DNA of 64,000 nt from Gemmataceae bacterium (GTDB taxonomy: Bacteria; Planctomycetota; Planctomycetia; Gemmatales; Gemmataceae): the NCBI GenBank assembly GCA_009691845.1, contig SIAJ01000001.1, forward strand, positions 62,001 through 126,000, written 5' to 3'. A program made the translations under genes and the position numbers. Each line of letters opens with the position of its first letter. Position 1 is the first letter of the stretch. Shown here in pieces: positions 19,986 through 30,344 of this stretch. The notes below the pieces were generated by a model that was given only the letters and a program-made list of their open reading frames with translations, was not told where the DNA came from and did no database searches.

Positions 19986-20669
19986 ATGCGCTTTGACGTG
20001 CTGACCCTCTTCCCCGATTTGTTTTCGGGATACCTGTCGCAGAGCATACTCAAGCTGGCCATTCAACGCGAACTGATTCAGATCCATCTCTGGAACATCC
20101 GCGATTGGGCGACCAGCAAACATAAAAGCGTGGACGATCGGCCTTTTGGCGGCGGACCAGGCATGGTGATGATGCCCGGCCCAATTGTCGATTGTGTCGA
20201 GGCAGTCCAAAAGGAAAAAGAGCCGGGCGAGTTGATCCTGCTCACCCCGGCCGGCGAACGGTTGACGCAGCGAGTAGTCGAGGATTTGGCGACCAAACCA
20301 AGGTTGCTCTTGTTGTGTGGCCGATATGAGGGCTTCGACGAGCGAATTCGCTTGGAATTGAAGCCACGCGAGATTTCGGCGGGCGACTTCGTGTGCAACG
20401 GCGGTGAAGTCCCCGCGATGCTGGTGATCGACACGGTACTGAGGTTGATCCCAGGCGTGCTGGGCGATGAACAATCCGCCGCAGACGAGTCCCACAGTGA
20501 AGATGGCCGGCTGGAGTATCCGCAGTACACCCGGCCCCGAGAATTCCGGGGCATGACAGTTCCCGAGGTTCTGCTGAGTGGCGACCACGGGGCGATTGCC
20601 AAATGGCGAAGAGAACAGTCCGAGTGGCGCAGCCGCGAGCAAACCCAAAACATCGAACCTGAAGAATAG
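19986..20669 (+). CDS. trmD: tRNA (guanine-N1)-methyltransferase
   Basis: 227 residues. Makes m1G37 next to the anticodon, protecting the reading frame. The trefoil-knot SPOUT fold motifs are present: RPFGGGPGMVMM (about residues 50-61), LLLCGRYEGFDERI (about 105-118) and ISAGDFVCNGGE. Follows rpsP directly; rimM, usually between them, is missing here. The rplS start is three bases after its stop. Confidence 0.97.
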   Translation: MRFDVLTLFPDLFSGYLSQSILKLAIQRELIQIHLWNIRDWATSKHKSVDDRPFGGGPGMVMMPGPIVDCVEAVQKEKEPGELILLTPAGERLTQRVVEDLATKPRLLLLCGRYEGFDERIRLELKPREISAGDFVCNGGEVPAMLVIDTVLRLIPGVLGDEQSAADESHSEDGRLEYPQYTRPREFRGMTVPEVLLSGDHGAIAKWRREQSEWRSREQTQNIEPEE

Positions 20670-20671
20670 CC

Positions 20672-21130
20672 ATGAAAAACCGACTGATTGCACTCATCGA
20701 AGCCCAGCAGACTGCCAAGGTCGCCGCGCTGAACAAGAATCAAAGCGAACTCATCAAGCAGCCGAGCGAACGGGCCATCCCGCCGTTTCAGGTTGGCGAC
20801 ACGATTGACGTTCACTTCTGGATCGAACTCGGCGAGAAGGGTCGCACCCAGGTGTTCAACGGCACGGTGATCGCCATCAAAGGCGAGAAGCCGGACGAAT
20901 TCATCACGGTTCGCCGCATCGTGCAGGGCGAAGGCGTCGAGCGTATTTTCCCGTTGCTCTCGCCTCGCGTTGCCAAGATCGAGGTGAAGAAGACCGGCAG
21001 CGTGCGACGGGCGAAACTGTACTACCTCCGCGATCGCGTGGGCAAGGCGACCCGCATCAAGGAACGCAAGAAGGGTACAGCCACGACCCCGAAGAAGGTC
21101 CACAAGAAGGTCAAGCCTGTCGCGAAGTAG
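20672..21130 (+). CDS. rplS: 50S ribosomal protein L19
   Basis: 152 residues, with the conserved GDTIDVHFWI, FNGTVIAIKGEK, TVRRIVQGEGVERIFPL and RAKLYYLRDRVGKA blocks. The C-terminus is extended by a Lys-rich tail (about 25 residues). Third gene of the rpsP-trmD-rplS operon; a large palindromic repeat lies 11 bases after the stop and may end transcription. Confidence 0.97.
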   Translation: MKNRLIALIEAQQTAKVAALNKNQSELIKQPSERAIPPFQVGDTIDVHFWIELGEKGRTQVFNGTVIAIKGEKPDEFITVRRIVQGEGVERIFPLLSPRVAKIEVKKTGSVRRAKLYYLRDRVGKATRIKERKKGTATTPKKVHKKVKPVAK

Positions 21131-21140
21131 TTTGCAATGG

Positions 21141-21196
21141 AGTAGGCATACTTCGTGTGCCGTGGCAATGCCCGGCACACGGAGTGTGCCTACTAC
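21141..21196. repeat. Type A inverted pair after rplS
   Basis: Arms AGTAGGCATACTTCGTGTG and CACACGGAGTGTGCCTACT face each other around about 17 bases, giving a long hairpin. No clear T run follows, but its place after rplS suggests a role in transcript ending or 3' end protection. Confidence 0.85.
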
Positions 21197-21265
21197 AATA
21201 ATACATGCGACTTTCAGACAGCGGTGGGTCGCGGCCCACCGCTGGTTGTTTTTGCGGAGGCAAGC

Positions 21266-21682
21266 ATGCTTCCCAGCGGATTCGCGAAAATCCCGATTTG
21301 GCGACGCTGGTTCGGCAGACGATCCGAACGAGCCGGTGCCAAATATCTGCGCAAGCAAGGCTACCGAATCCTCGGCAAGAACGTCGAAGATCGCCTGGGC
21401 GAAATCGACCTGTTGGCCCTGGATGGCGAAACGATTGTCGTCGTCGAGGTCCGTTCAAGTGAAAGTCGGACGTTCGACGAACTGGCCGCGACCGTGAATC
21501 ACGAGAAGCAAAAACGGCTGACAAACGCCTTGCTCCGGTTCGTGCAGCGAAGAAAACTCTGGAACGTCGGTGTGCGGTTTGACATCCTCGCCCTACGCTG
21601 GCCGCCCACTGCCCGTGTACCCGAAGTGCGACATTACCGTCATGCTTTTCAAATGATGGGGAAGTATCAGTTTCATTCGTGA
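21266..21682 (+). CDS. yraN: YraN/UPF0102 family protein (putative endonuclease-like fold)
   Basis: 138 residues. Typical UPF0102 pattern: RAGAKYLRKQGYRILGKN, then LGEIDLLALDGETIVVVEVR containing the acidic E-x(n)-D-x(n)-ExK-like residues of a PD-(D/E)xK fold, and a final basic block with RFDILAL. The start at 21266 has GCGGAGG upstream. The position between rplS and tyrS fits the translation-linked neighbourhood; molecular function is not established. Confidence 0.9.
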   Translation: MLPSGFAKIPIWRRWFGRRSERAGAKYLRKQGYRILGKNVEDRLGEIDLLALDGETIVVVEVRSSESRTFDELAATVNHEKQKRLTNALLRFVQRRKLWNVGVRFDILALRWPPTARVPEVRHYRHAFQMMGKYQFHS

Positions 21683-21688
21683 CATGGT

Positions 21689-21724
21689 GTAGGGTGGGTT
21701 TCGTAAAGCCTCTACCCACCCTAC
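21689..21724. repeat. Palindromic repeat yraN-tyrS
   Basis: Arms GTAGGGTGGGT and ACCCACCCTAC, 11-bp perfect, around TTCGTAAAGCCTCT. It starts six bases after the yraN stop. Confidence 0.8.
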
Positions 21725-21746
21725 AAAACACTCGAGCCTGGCCCTC

Positions 21747-22973
21747 ATGCCTTTCGTCGAAGACCAACTCACGCTTCTCGCCCGCGGCCTCGATCAAATC
21801 GAGCCGACGGATGGCTTGCGCAAGAAGCTCGAAGCCAGCGCGAAGACCGGCAAGCCGTTGCGAGTGAAGTACGGCATCGATCCGACCGGCATCGACGTAC
21901 ATCTAGGCCACACGGTTCCACTCAGGAAACTTCGGCAATTCCAGGAACTCGGCCACCAAGCGGTTTTGATCATAGGCAACTACACGGCACTCGTGGGCGA
22001 TCCGAGCGGCCGGGATGAGACACGAGCCCGGCTCACACAGGAGCAAGTCGAGAAGAATGCTCAGGACTACCTGAAGCAGATCAGCAAGATCCTCGACATG
22101 TCGAAGACGGAAGTCCGGCCCAACGGCGATTGGTTCGGCAAATTCACATTCCTGGATGTGCTGAGCCTGACCAGCAAGATCACCGTGCAACGGATACTGG
22201 AACGCGACGATTTCTCGAAGCGATTCCACAGCCGGCCCGAATCGATCCCGATCTACTTGCACGAATGCCTGTATCCGCTGATGCAAGGGCACGACAGCGT
22301 CGAGATTCACGCCGACATCGAACTCGGCGGCAGCGAGCAACTGTTCAACCTGATGATGGGTCGAAGACTGCAAGATGCGGCCGGTCAGGAACCGCAAGTT
22401 TGCGTGACGCTGCCGATCCTTCGCGGTCTCGACGGCGTGCGGCGAATGGGCAAAAGCCTGGGCAATTACGTCGGCGTCGGCGAATCGGCCGACCAGCAGT
22501 TCGGCAAAACGCTGAGCATTCCGGACGACCTGATGAAGGAGTGGTTCCTGCTGCTCACCGATCGGTCCGTGAGCGAAATCGAGACGCTCGTCGATTCGGC
22601 CAAAACGCACCCGATGATCGCGAAGAAGACGCTGGCCCGCGATATCGTGGCGTTTTACTACGGTGCCGATACTGCAACCGCAGCCCAGGCGAACTTCGAG
22701 AAGCAGTTCGGCGACAAGAAGGACCCGGACACTATCCCGGAAGTCTCGATTCCCGCCGCCGAAGCAACGCAGCCAATTGGCCTACTCGCCCTTCTCGTGA
22801 AGGTCGGTTTCTGCAAGAGTAATAGCGAGGCACGCAACAAGGTAACGGAAGGTGCCGTGAGCATCGGCCCCGAGCGGACGAAGATCACGGACTGGAAGGC
22901 GACCGTGACACTTGCGGATGGGTTGGTGGTGCGACTGGGCAGCAAGAAAATTGTGCGTGTGCGCGTCGTGTAA
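21747..22973 (+). CDS. tyrS: Tyrosyl-tRNA synthetase
   Basis: Class I synthetase charging tRNA-Tyr, 408 residues. The HIGH-type motif is HLGH (residues 52-55) after YGIDPTGIDV; the KMSKS-type loop appears as RRMGKSLGN (about 230-238). A C-terminal S4 RNA-binding domain covers about residues 340-408 (KSNSEARNKVTEGAVSI). This is the shorter TyrZ-like type. A repeat lies in front and obgE follows. Confidence 0.97.
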   Translation: MPFVEDQLTLLARGLDQIEPTDGLRKKLEASAKTGKPLRVKYGIDPTGIDVHLGHTVPLRKLRQFQELGHQAVLIIGNYTALVGDPSGRDETRARLTQEQVEKNAQDYLKQISKILDMSKTEVRPNGDWFGKFTFLDVLSLTSKITVQRILERDDFSKRFHSRPESIPIYLHECLYPLMQGHDSVEIHADIELGGSEQLFNLMMGRRLQDAAGQEPQVCVTLPILRGLDGVRRMGKSLGNYVGVGESADQQFGKTLSIPDDLMKEWFLLLTDRSVSEIETLVDSAKTHPMIAKKTLARDIVAFYYGADTATAAQANFEKQFGDKKDPDTIPEVSIPAAEATQPIGLLALLVKVGFCKSNSEARNKVTEGAVSIGPERTKITDWKATVTLADGLVVRLGSKKIVRVRVV

Positions 22974-23022
22974 TTCTGTTGTGTGAGTTCGGTTCTTTCT
23001 AGATCGATTGTTGAGGTATTTC

Positions 23023-24080
<1,058 letters not shown>

Positions 24081-24081
<1 letters not shown>

Positions 24082-24884
24082 TGGTCGACGCCGTTGTCGA
24101 TATCGGCAACAGCCGCATCAAATTCTGCCGATGCTATGCACGCGGACTCGTGTTGCCCGTTCGCGGCTTGTCGACGAATGATCCTACCGCGTGGGACAAA
24201 CTTGTTGCAGAGTGGGACTTGCTCCCCCTCCCCGAAACGGAGAGGGGGGAGAAATCCTCCCGTAGTCGCATTTGGGCTGTGGCCTCGACTCATCCACCGC
24301 GAAGAACCGAATTCATCTCCTGGGCAGAAGCGCGTGGCGATCACGTTCGGGTCCTCGATTCCACGGCCAAGGTGCCGATCGGGGCGAGTGTCGATGAGCC
24401 AGGCCGTGTGGGCATCGACCGCCTACTGAACGCCCTGGCCGCCAAGTCGCATCTCAAACAGGGTCAGCCCGCGATCCTGGTCGATGCGGGGTCGGCCGTC
24501 ACCGTCGACCTGCTCGATGAACACGGCAATTTCGCGGGTGGCACGATCTTCCCCGGTTTGCGATTGATGGCGTTGGCACTTCGTGAACACACGGCCCAGT
24601 TGCCGTTGGTCGATCTGAGCGCCGAACTCCCTTCTGGCCCGCCGGGCAAGAACACCGTGGCCGCGATGCACCTCGGTATTCTTCATGCCGTGGCCGGCGG
24701 CATCGACGCAATCATTCGCGAACTCGCCAGTCGCTGCACGATCGCCCCGACGCTATTCCTCACCGGAGGGGACATGTCGCCAAAACTTGCAGGGTTGATG
24801 CAATCCCGCTATCAGTTTGCCACGGAAGTGCGAAGTACATTGACGCTCGAAGGAATCTTCCTGGCTGCGAGTCGAGTGCCATGA
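24081..24884 (+). CDS. coaX: Type III pantothenate kinase, interrupted by an in-frame palindrome
   Basis: 267 residues; first step of CoA synthesis, phosphorylating pantothenate. Family motifs are visible: DIGNSRIKF at the N-terminus (ATP phosphate-binding Asp), GIDRLLNALA (the GxDR motif, about 111-120) and DAGSAVTVDLL (about 135-145). Residues about 48-57 (LPLPETERGE) are encoded by a palindromic repeat and do not look like the family. The start overlaps obgE, and the next gene begins four bases before this stop, so obgE-coaX-mnmE-like are probably coupled. Confidence 0.9.
24222..24251. repeat. Palindrome inside coaX
   Basis: CTCCCCCTCCCC and GAGAGGGGGGAG around GAAACG form a hairpin within the coding sequence, in frame. 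It lies in a surface-loop region between the N-terminal motif and the GxDR motif. Confidence 0.75.
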
Positions 24885-25939
24885 ATCGGCTAGCCGTCCT
24901 CACTCCGCCCGGCAACTCGGCCATTGCCGTGATCGCACTGAGCGGCCCGGATTGCTGGCCCGTCGTTTCCAGCCTGTTCCGGACCAGTGCTGGTAAAACT
25001 CTTCCCGACAACGCGTCGCATTCTGCCTTCTGGTTTGGAAAATTCGGCGATCCTGTCGCCGACGAAGTGATTCTCGTTCGCAAGTCGGCCGATCGTTGCG
25101 AGATTCACTGTCACGGCGGCAGACACGTCATCGCCTGGATTCGCCAGCAACTCAAAACGCACGGCTTTCAGGAAACGACCTGGCAAGAGTGGCCGAATTT
25201 ATTCGCCGATCCGACCGCGGCTGCGTTGCTTCCGTTCGCCCGCACGGTTCGCACGGTTTCGATCCTGCTCGATCAGGCGCATGGTGCATACGCCGCTGCC
25301 GTCGAGAAGGACACGGATCGCGAAACGTTGGTCCGAAACGCCCGGGTCGGCCGGCACCTGGTGGACCCCTGGAAACTTGTGATCGCGGGTGCCCCGAATG
25401 CCGGCAAAAGTACGCTGTTGAACGCACTGGCCGGCTTTACTCGCAGCGTCGTGTCGCCGATTCCGGGAACGACTCGGGATGCGGTCTCCGTCTCCCTGGC
25501 TTTCGATGGCTGGCCGGTCGATGTCGTGGACACCGCCGGGATTCGCGAGTCGCCGGATGAACTGGAGGAGGAAGGCATTCGCCGGGCTCACTCTGCGATT
25601 GAGGAAAGCGATTTGTGTTTGTGGGTGGTTGATGCCGCGGCACCGAGTAGTCGGCACACTCCGTGTGCGGAGGTCGGCACACGGAGTGTGCCGACTCCTA
25701 TGGAGAAAGTGCTCGTCGTTCTGAACAAGTGCGATCTGATCGAATTGCCCGGCGAAGAGTTTTCTGGAGCCGCCCGCATCTCGGCGTCAACAGGTCAAGG
25801 CATTCCGGAACTCATCGAACGCATCTCGAAACGGCTGGTTCCGCATCCACCCGCACCGGGAGAGCCAGTGCCGTTCATGCCAAAAAGTAACCCTCTCGCT
25901 CCGCGAGAGGGTTGCGTATTCGTCCGATCGACGAGTTAA
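24881..25939 (+). CDS. mnmE: MnmE-like GTPase, shortened and repeat-invaded
   Basis: 352 residues against about 450 in MnmE, which with MnmG modifies wobble uridines. The N-terminal tetrahydrofolate-type domain (AVLTPPGNSAIAVIALSGPD, HCHGGRHVI) is present but the central helical domain is much reduced. The G domain has GAPNAGKST, PGTTRD, DTAG and NKCD. Two deviations: 18 residues between DTAG and NKCD are encoded by a type A repeat, and the last 15 or so are encoded by a type C repeat. The C-terminal CxGK motif needed by true MnmE is absent, so modification activity is doubtful; GTPase function may remain. Confidence 0.8.
   Translation: MNRLAVLTPPGNSAIAVIALSGPDCWPVVSSLFRTSAGKTLPDNASHSAFWFGKFGDPVADEVILVRKSADRCEIHCHGGRHVIAWIRQQLKTHGFQETTWQEWPNLFADPTAAALLPFARTVRTVSILLDQAHGAYAAAVEKDTDRETLVRNARVGRHLVDPWKLVIAGAPNAGKSTLLNALAGFTRSVVSPIPGTTRDAVSVSLAFDGWPVDVVDTAGIRESPDELEEEGIRRAHSAIEESDLCLWVVDAAAPSSRHTPCAEVGTRSVPTPMEKVLVVLNKCDLIELPGEEFSGAARISASTGQGIPELIERISKRLVPHPPAPGEPVPFMPKSNPLAPREGCVFVRSTS
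25645..25698. repeat. Type A double palindrome inside mnmE-like gene
   Basis: Two tandem units, AGTCGGCACACTCCGTGTG and GTCGGCACACGGAGTGTG, 54 bases in total (18 codons), in frame between the G3 and G4 motifs. It keeps the reading frame open. Confidence 0.9.
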
Positions 25940-25986
25940 GCGTTGTGGGAATTGCTTGCCTCCCTCTCTCGGAGCGAGAGGGCTAC
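25888..25986. repeat. Type C inverted pair at the mnmE-like gene end
   Basis: CCCTCTCGCTCCGCGAGAGGG and, about 55 bases on, CCCTCTCTCGGAGCGAGAGGG. The mnmE-like stop codon (25937-25939) lies between the two units, so the repeat sets the protein's end. Related pairs: 34492-34595 and 46164-46284. Confidence 0.85.
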
Positions 25987-26005
25987 TTTGGTCGAAACTT
26001 TATGT

Positions 26006-27850
26006 CTATCCTCCACAACCCGTTGTCGGTTCGACCGCCTCTGCCATCACGTTCAACTGAATCAAGCTCCGTTCCTGTTCCTTCTCCAAATACGCCCGGC
26101 CCTTCTTCACGTTCACGTGATCCCACGGCAGCAGTTCCGTGATTGGCCGTTGGCGATGTACATAGAATGGCAGATCGACGCCGGTGTCGGCGACCGCTTT
26201 CCACCAGATGTCCGGCTTGAAGCACTCTTTCCAGGCGTCGAGCCGGGCACCCTTTCGCCAGGCTTCGTACAGCACCGGGGCGACTCGGCGATCTCCGCGT
26301 GTGAGTAGGCCCTCCAGCAAGCTCGTTTCGATATCGTGCTGCTTCACGGACACGGACTTGATGCGGCACTTGCTGCGGAGATGCTGTCCGGCCCAGCGGA
26401 AGTACTCGCGGGTTTGCATGCCGTTCCACTGGTACGGCGTGTGTGGCTTGGGTACGAAGTTCGAAACCGACGCCGTGACTTCCGTCGCCTTGCCGCGAAC
26501 ATCGCGGCCGATCTTCGCGATGATCTCGGACATTTCGATGATGCCATCCAGGTCCGTGACCCGTTCGCCCGGCAGGCCGCACAGAAAGTACAGCTTCACG
26601 CGCTGCCAGCCGTTCTTGAACGCTTCCTTGCAGCCTTCGTACAGGTCGTCGTTCTTGATCTTCTTGCGAATCTGCTCGCGCATGTCATCGCGGGCCACTT
26701 CCGGCGCCAGCGTCAGGCCGGCCTTGCGAGCGCCGGCCATGAGTTGAGGCAAGGATCGCAGTTGATGATTAATGCGCAAACTCGGCAGCGAAACGTCCAC
26801 GCCCAGCGGGCGAAACACCTCGTGCATCCGCTTGACCAGTTCCTCGAAGTGTGGGTAGTCGCTTGTTGAAAGGCTCAGGAGCGAAATCTCGTTGGTGCCC
26901 GTATTGCGATAGCTTTCGAGTGCGGCTTGCACGATCGTCTCGACACTGCGCAATCGCAGCGGACGCTTGATCACCGTCGACTGGCAGAATCGGCACTGAT
27001 GCGGGCAGCCACGCATGATCTCGATGGCAATGCGATCGTGCGGCGTTTGCACGAACGGTACGACGGGCCGGGTCGGCAACGGAATCGCGTCGAAATCCTG
27101 TGTGATCGTGCAGGCCATCACTTCTTTCGGCACGTCGGCCCGCGTGCGATGCACGGCCGCGAGCGTGCCATCAGCGTGGTATTCCGGCTCGTAGAACATC
27201 GGGGCATAAGCCCAGGTCGATGAGCCGACGAGTTCGGCCAGCATGTCCTGCCTTCGACGGAACGACAAATCGCCTTCACGCAGGGCCCGTTCCTTGAGCG
27301 AAACCCACTTCTCCATCACCCATGGCAACGATTCTTCACCATCTCCGATCACGAAGAGATCGACGAAGGGGGCCAGCAGTTCCGGGTTCTGTGCACCAGG
27401 ACCACCCGCGATGACGAGGGGGTCGTTGACGCGGCGTTCCGTGGAAAACAGAGGAATCCCACCCAGGTCGAGCATGGTCAGCACGTTCGTGTAGCTGACC
27501 TCGTACTGCAAGCTGAAGCCGACCAGATCGAACTCGCGGAGCGGCGTGAAGGTTTCCAGCGAATAGAGCGGCAGCCGATGGCCACGCAGTTCGCCTTCCC
27601 AATCGATCCACGGCGTGAAGGCCCGTTCGCACGACCACTGCGGGTCGGCATTCAGCAAACTGTAGAGAACCTGCAGGCCGTGATGGCTCATGCCAAGCTG
27701 ATAAGTGTCCGGGAAAGCCAGACACAACTTGCCGCGCACCTGCGAATGATCCTTGACGATGCTATTGAGTTCCCCGCCGATATATTGGGCCGGCGTCGCT
27801 ACCCGGGTCACAATCCGGGTGACTGCATCTTTGAGCACGGTGTTAATCAT
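26006..27850 (-). CDS. TIGR03960-type B12-binding-like radical SAM protein
   Basis: 614 residues. An N-terminal B12-binding-like domain (residues about 40-190) precedes a radical SAM domain with the 4Fe-4S motif CPHQCRFC (about 285-292). FVPKPHTPYQWNGMQ and WDHVNVKKGRAYLEKE near the C-terminus match the TIGR03960 family, often fused or adjacent to a TIGR03936 domain that is not seen here. I took the ATG at 27850 (MINTVLKDA), which has GGAG upstream. Its reaction is not known. It is convergent with the mnmE-like gene, with a type C repeat between. Confidence 0.88.
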   Translation of the reverse strand: MINTVLKDAVTRIVTRVATPAQYIGGELNSIVKDHSQVRGKLCLAFPDTYQLGMSHHGLQVLYSLLNADPQWSCERAFTPWIDWEGELRGHRLPLYSLETFTPLREFDLVGFSLQYEVSYTNVLTMLDLGGIPLFSTERRVNDPLVIAGGPGAQNPELLAPFVDLFVIGDGEESLPWVMEKWVSLKERALREGDLSFRRRQDMLAELVGSSTWAYAPMFYEPEYHADGTLAAVHRTRADVPKEVMACTITQDFDAIPLPTRPVVPFVQTPHDRIAIEIMRGCPHQCRFCQSTVIKRPLRLRSVETIVQAALESYRNTGTNEISLLSLSTSDYPHFEELVKRMHEVFRPLGVDVSLPSLRINHQLRSLPQLMAGARKAGLTLAPEVARDDMREQIRKKIKNDDLYEGCKEAFKNGWQRVKLYFLCGLPGERVTDLDGIIEMSEIIAKIGRDVRGKATEVTASVSNFVPKPHTPYQWNGMQTREYFRWAGQHLRSKCRIKSVSVKQHDIETSLLEGLLTRGDRRVAPVLYEAWRKGARLDAWKECFKPDIWWKAVADTGVDLPFYVHRQRPITELLPWDHVNVKKGRAYLEKEQERSLIQLNVMAEAVEPTTGCGG

Positions 27851-28039
27851 CAAGCGTTCTCCATCCAACAGTGGTCATGTATCACCATACGGCGGGTGCG
27901 TAGCAATCAGTAGGGCAATGAAGTGATTGCAGGTACATACGCGGCCGCGAGTGCGAGGCACATGCGGATTATCGAGGAAGCCCAAAGCGGCTGACCTGAC
28001 CGAGGTGAGACGACCAGCAGAACCCAGTGGTGCCGTGGT

Positions 28040-28966
28040 TCACAAGCCAGGGACGATGAATGTCCTTATTTTTCGCAGAGGATTCTGCCCTTCCAAAAGA
28101 CTCCTGGCCGATTGCCGGTCCCTGATCAACTCCGTTATTGTACCTGCAAAAGCCACCTCTGCAGGTATCGGATGGCCGTGAAATAGGGTGGGCGATGCGG
28201 TGAGCCCATAAGCGCCGGCATTGGGGAAGGCCAAAACGTCGCCTGGGGAAAGCGGCGGCAGCAGGCTGGATTCTGCCAGCACGTCGGACGGCAGGCTGAG
28301 GCACCCCAACACGTCTGTCAGGGTAAATGTGTCGGAAGTCGTGAGGCTTCTGCCACTGAGCACGACGGGCGGGAAGCCCTTGCGGCGCAGGCCGAGTCCG
28401 CACATGTCGCCACGCTGGTGGGTGCCCACATCGACCACGACTGCTGGCCGGCCCTGATGGGTCTGCTGGGCAATGACTGTCGTCAAATACCAGCCGGCTT
28501 GGGCCACCAAATATCGGCCGAGTTCGAGCATAAGTTTGGAAGGTGCGGCCTGCTCAACGAGAGATCGGAGTTCTCCGGCAACTGCCACCAGATCCATTTC
28601 CGCATCGTCGGGGCCGTAGGGAATGCCGAAGCCTCCTCCCAGGTTGATGATTTCAGGCGTGAAGCCTAATACCTTCGCGGCACGGGCGGACTGATCCAGG
28701 GCGCCACGTATTTGTTGAAGAATACCCTCGGCATCCAGTACCTGAGAGCCGGAAAAAATGTGAAAGCCGACGACCTGGATTCTACGTGAAGAAAGGTACG
28801 GGCGGCAGGCGGGGAGGTCTTCACTAACCAGGCCGAAGCGCGAGTCCGGCCCCGCGGAACAGGCGGCAAGCGAGCAAAAGTCGGGACGCAGACGAAGCAG
28901 TGCCCGGTGCGGTCGGTCCAAGCTGGCCAGTGTCCGCAACTCGCTAAGGGAGTCCACCGAAATGTA
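28040..28966 (-). pseudogene. PLP-dependent (fold type III) decarboxylase, 5' part lost at IS3 insertion
   Basis: About 309 residues of a diaminopimelate/ornithine-type decarboxylase. Visible: SVDSLSELR, VGFHIFSGSQ, INLGGGFGIPYG, ELGRYLVAQAGWYLTTV and a C-terminal GDVLAFPNAGAYG that resembles the substrate-site Cys/Tyr region. The N-terminal segment carrying the PLP lysine is absent: homology starts right at the left end of the IS3 element. The frame would continue through the insertion into the fragment at 30345-30437 if the IS and one copy of GTA were removed. Probably inactive. Confidence 0.85.
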
Positions 28967-30344
28967 CGGTGGACCCCAAAAACTGGACCAGGAAATAAGG
29001 TAGTTTTCCTGAGTTCTATTTTGGGAGGATCGAGATGGCTGGCAAGCGTAAGTCACACAGTGTGAGTTTCAAGGCGAAGGTTGCGATCGCGGCGTTGCGA
29101 GAGCAGGAGACGGTGTCTCAGTTGTCGAGCCGTTATGCTGTTCATTCGTCTCAGATCCATCAGTGGAAGCGGCTGGTGCTGGACGGAGCCGAGGGGTTGT
29201 TCGGCGCGGTGGGTCGCCCGAAGAAGGGGGAGTCGGACGAGGTATCGGTGGCCGAGTTGTACGAGCAGATCGGTCGGTTGAAGATGGAACTGGAGCGGCT
29301 CAAAAAAAAGTGGGAGCGTCTGAATGAGTGCGGTGAGTCGTTGGACGTGCTGCGTCAGTTGATCGACGAGGACTCGCCGGACTTGAGCGTCTGTCGTCAG
29401 TGCGAGCTGTTGGGGCTGAGTCGATCGACGTGGTACTACGAGGCGGCGGCGGAAACGGAGGCGAACCTGTGTTTGATGCGATTGATCGACGAGCAGTATC
29501 TGGAGACCCCGTTCTACGGCAGCCGTCGGATGACGGTGTGGCTGCTTCACGAAGGTCACGCGGCGAATCGGAAGCGGGTCCAACGGTTGATGCAGTTGAT
29601 GGACCTGGAGGCGATCTACCCGAAGCCGCGTTTGTCTCTGGCCAACCAGGAACACCGCAAATTCCCGTACTTATTGCGCGGATCGTCGGTGAATCGCGTG
29701 AACCAGGTGTGGGCGACGGACATCACCTACGTGCCGATGCCTCGGGGCTTCATGTACCTGGTGGCGGTGATCGACTGGCACAGCCGCTACGTGTTGTCGT
29801 GGCGGTTGTCGAACAGCCTGGAGGGGAGTTTTTGTGTGGACGCGTTGGAGGCGGCATTGGAACTGGGCCGACCGGAGATCTTCAACACGGACCAGGGCGT
29901 GCAGTTCACGAGCCGGGCGTTCACGGAGCGTCTGGAGCGTTCGGGTGTGAGGATCAGCATGGATGGCCGTGGCCGCGCGTTGGACAACGTGTTCGTGGAA
30001 CGGTTGTGGTGGAGCGTGAAGCACGAACACGTTTACCGTCACGATCACCGGACGGTGGCGTCACTGCATCAGGGATTGGATTCGTACCTGGCGTTCTTCA
30101 ATCGCCGCCGCCGACATCAAAGTCTGGAGTACGAGACGCCGTGCGACGTGTATCGGGGCAAGGTCCGGGTGGCGGGGCCGCTGCCAGTGCGGATGAACGG
30201 GGTGGAAAAGTTTTCGCCGCGGGTGGGGGCAGCGGCTCCGCTCCGGTTCGCTGCGCCGCTGCCCCCACCCGCGAGAGCCAGAGCCTGGCTGCCGCCAGTC
30301 TCTGTAATAAAAGTCGTTCTCTGGTCTAGACAACGGGGTCCACC
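28967..30344 (+). mobile_element. IS3-family insertion sequence
   Basis: About 1378 bases. The ends are inverted repeats (GGTGGACCCC....TGGACCAG at left, GGTGGACCCC....TAGACCAG reading in from the right), both flanked by GTA, a plausible 3-bp target duplication. Inside is one transposase ORF. The left flank also holds GTCCACCG facing the element end, making an 8-bp hairpin with CGGTGGAC. The element interrupts the decarboxylase/secreted-ORF region. Confidence 0.88.
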
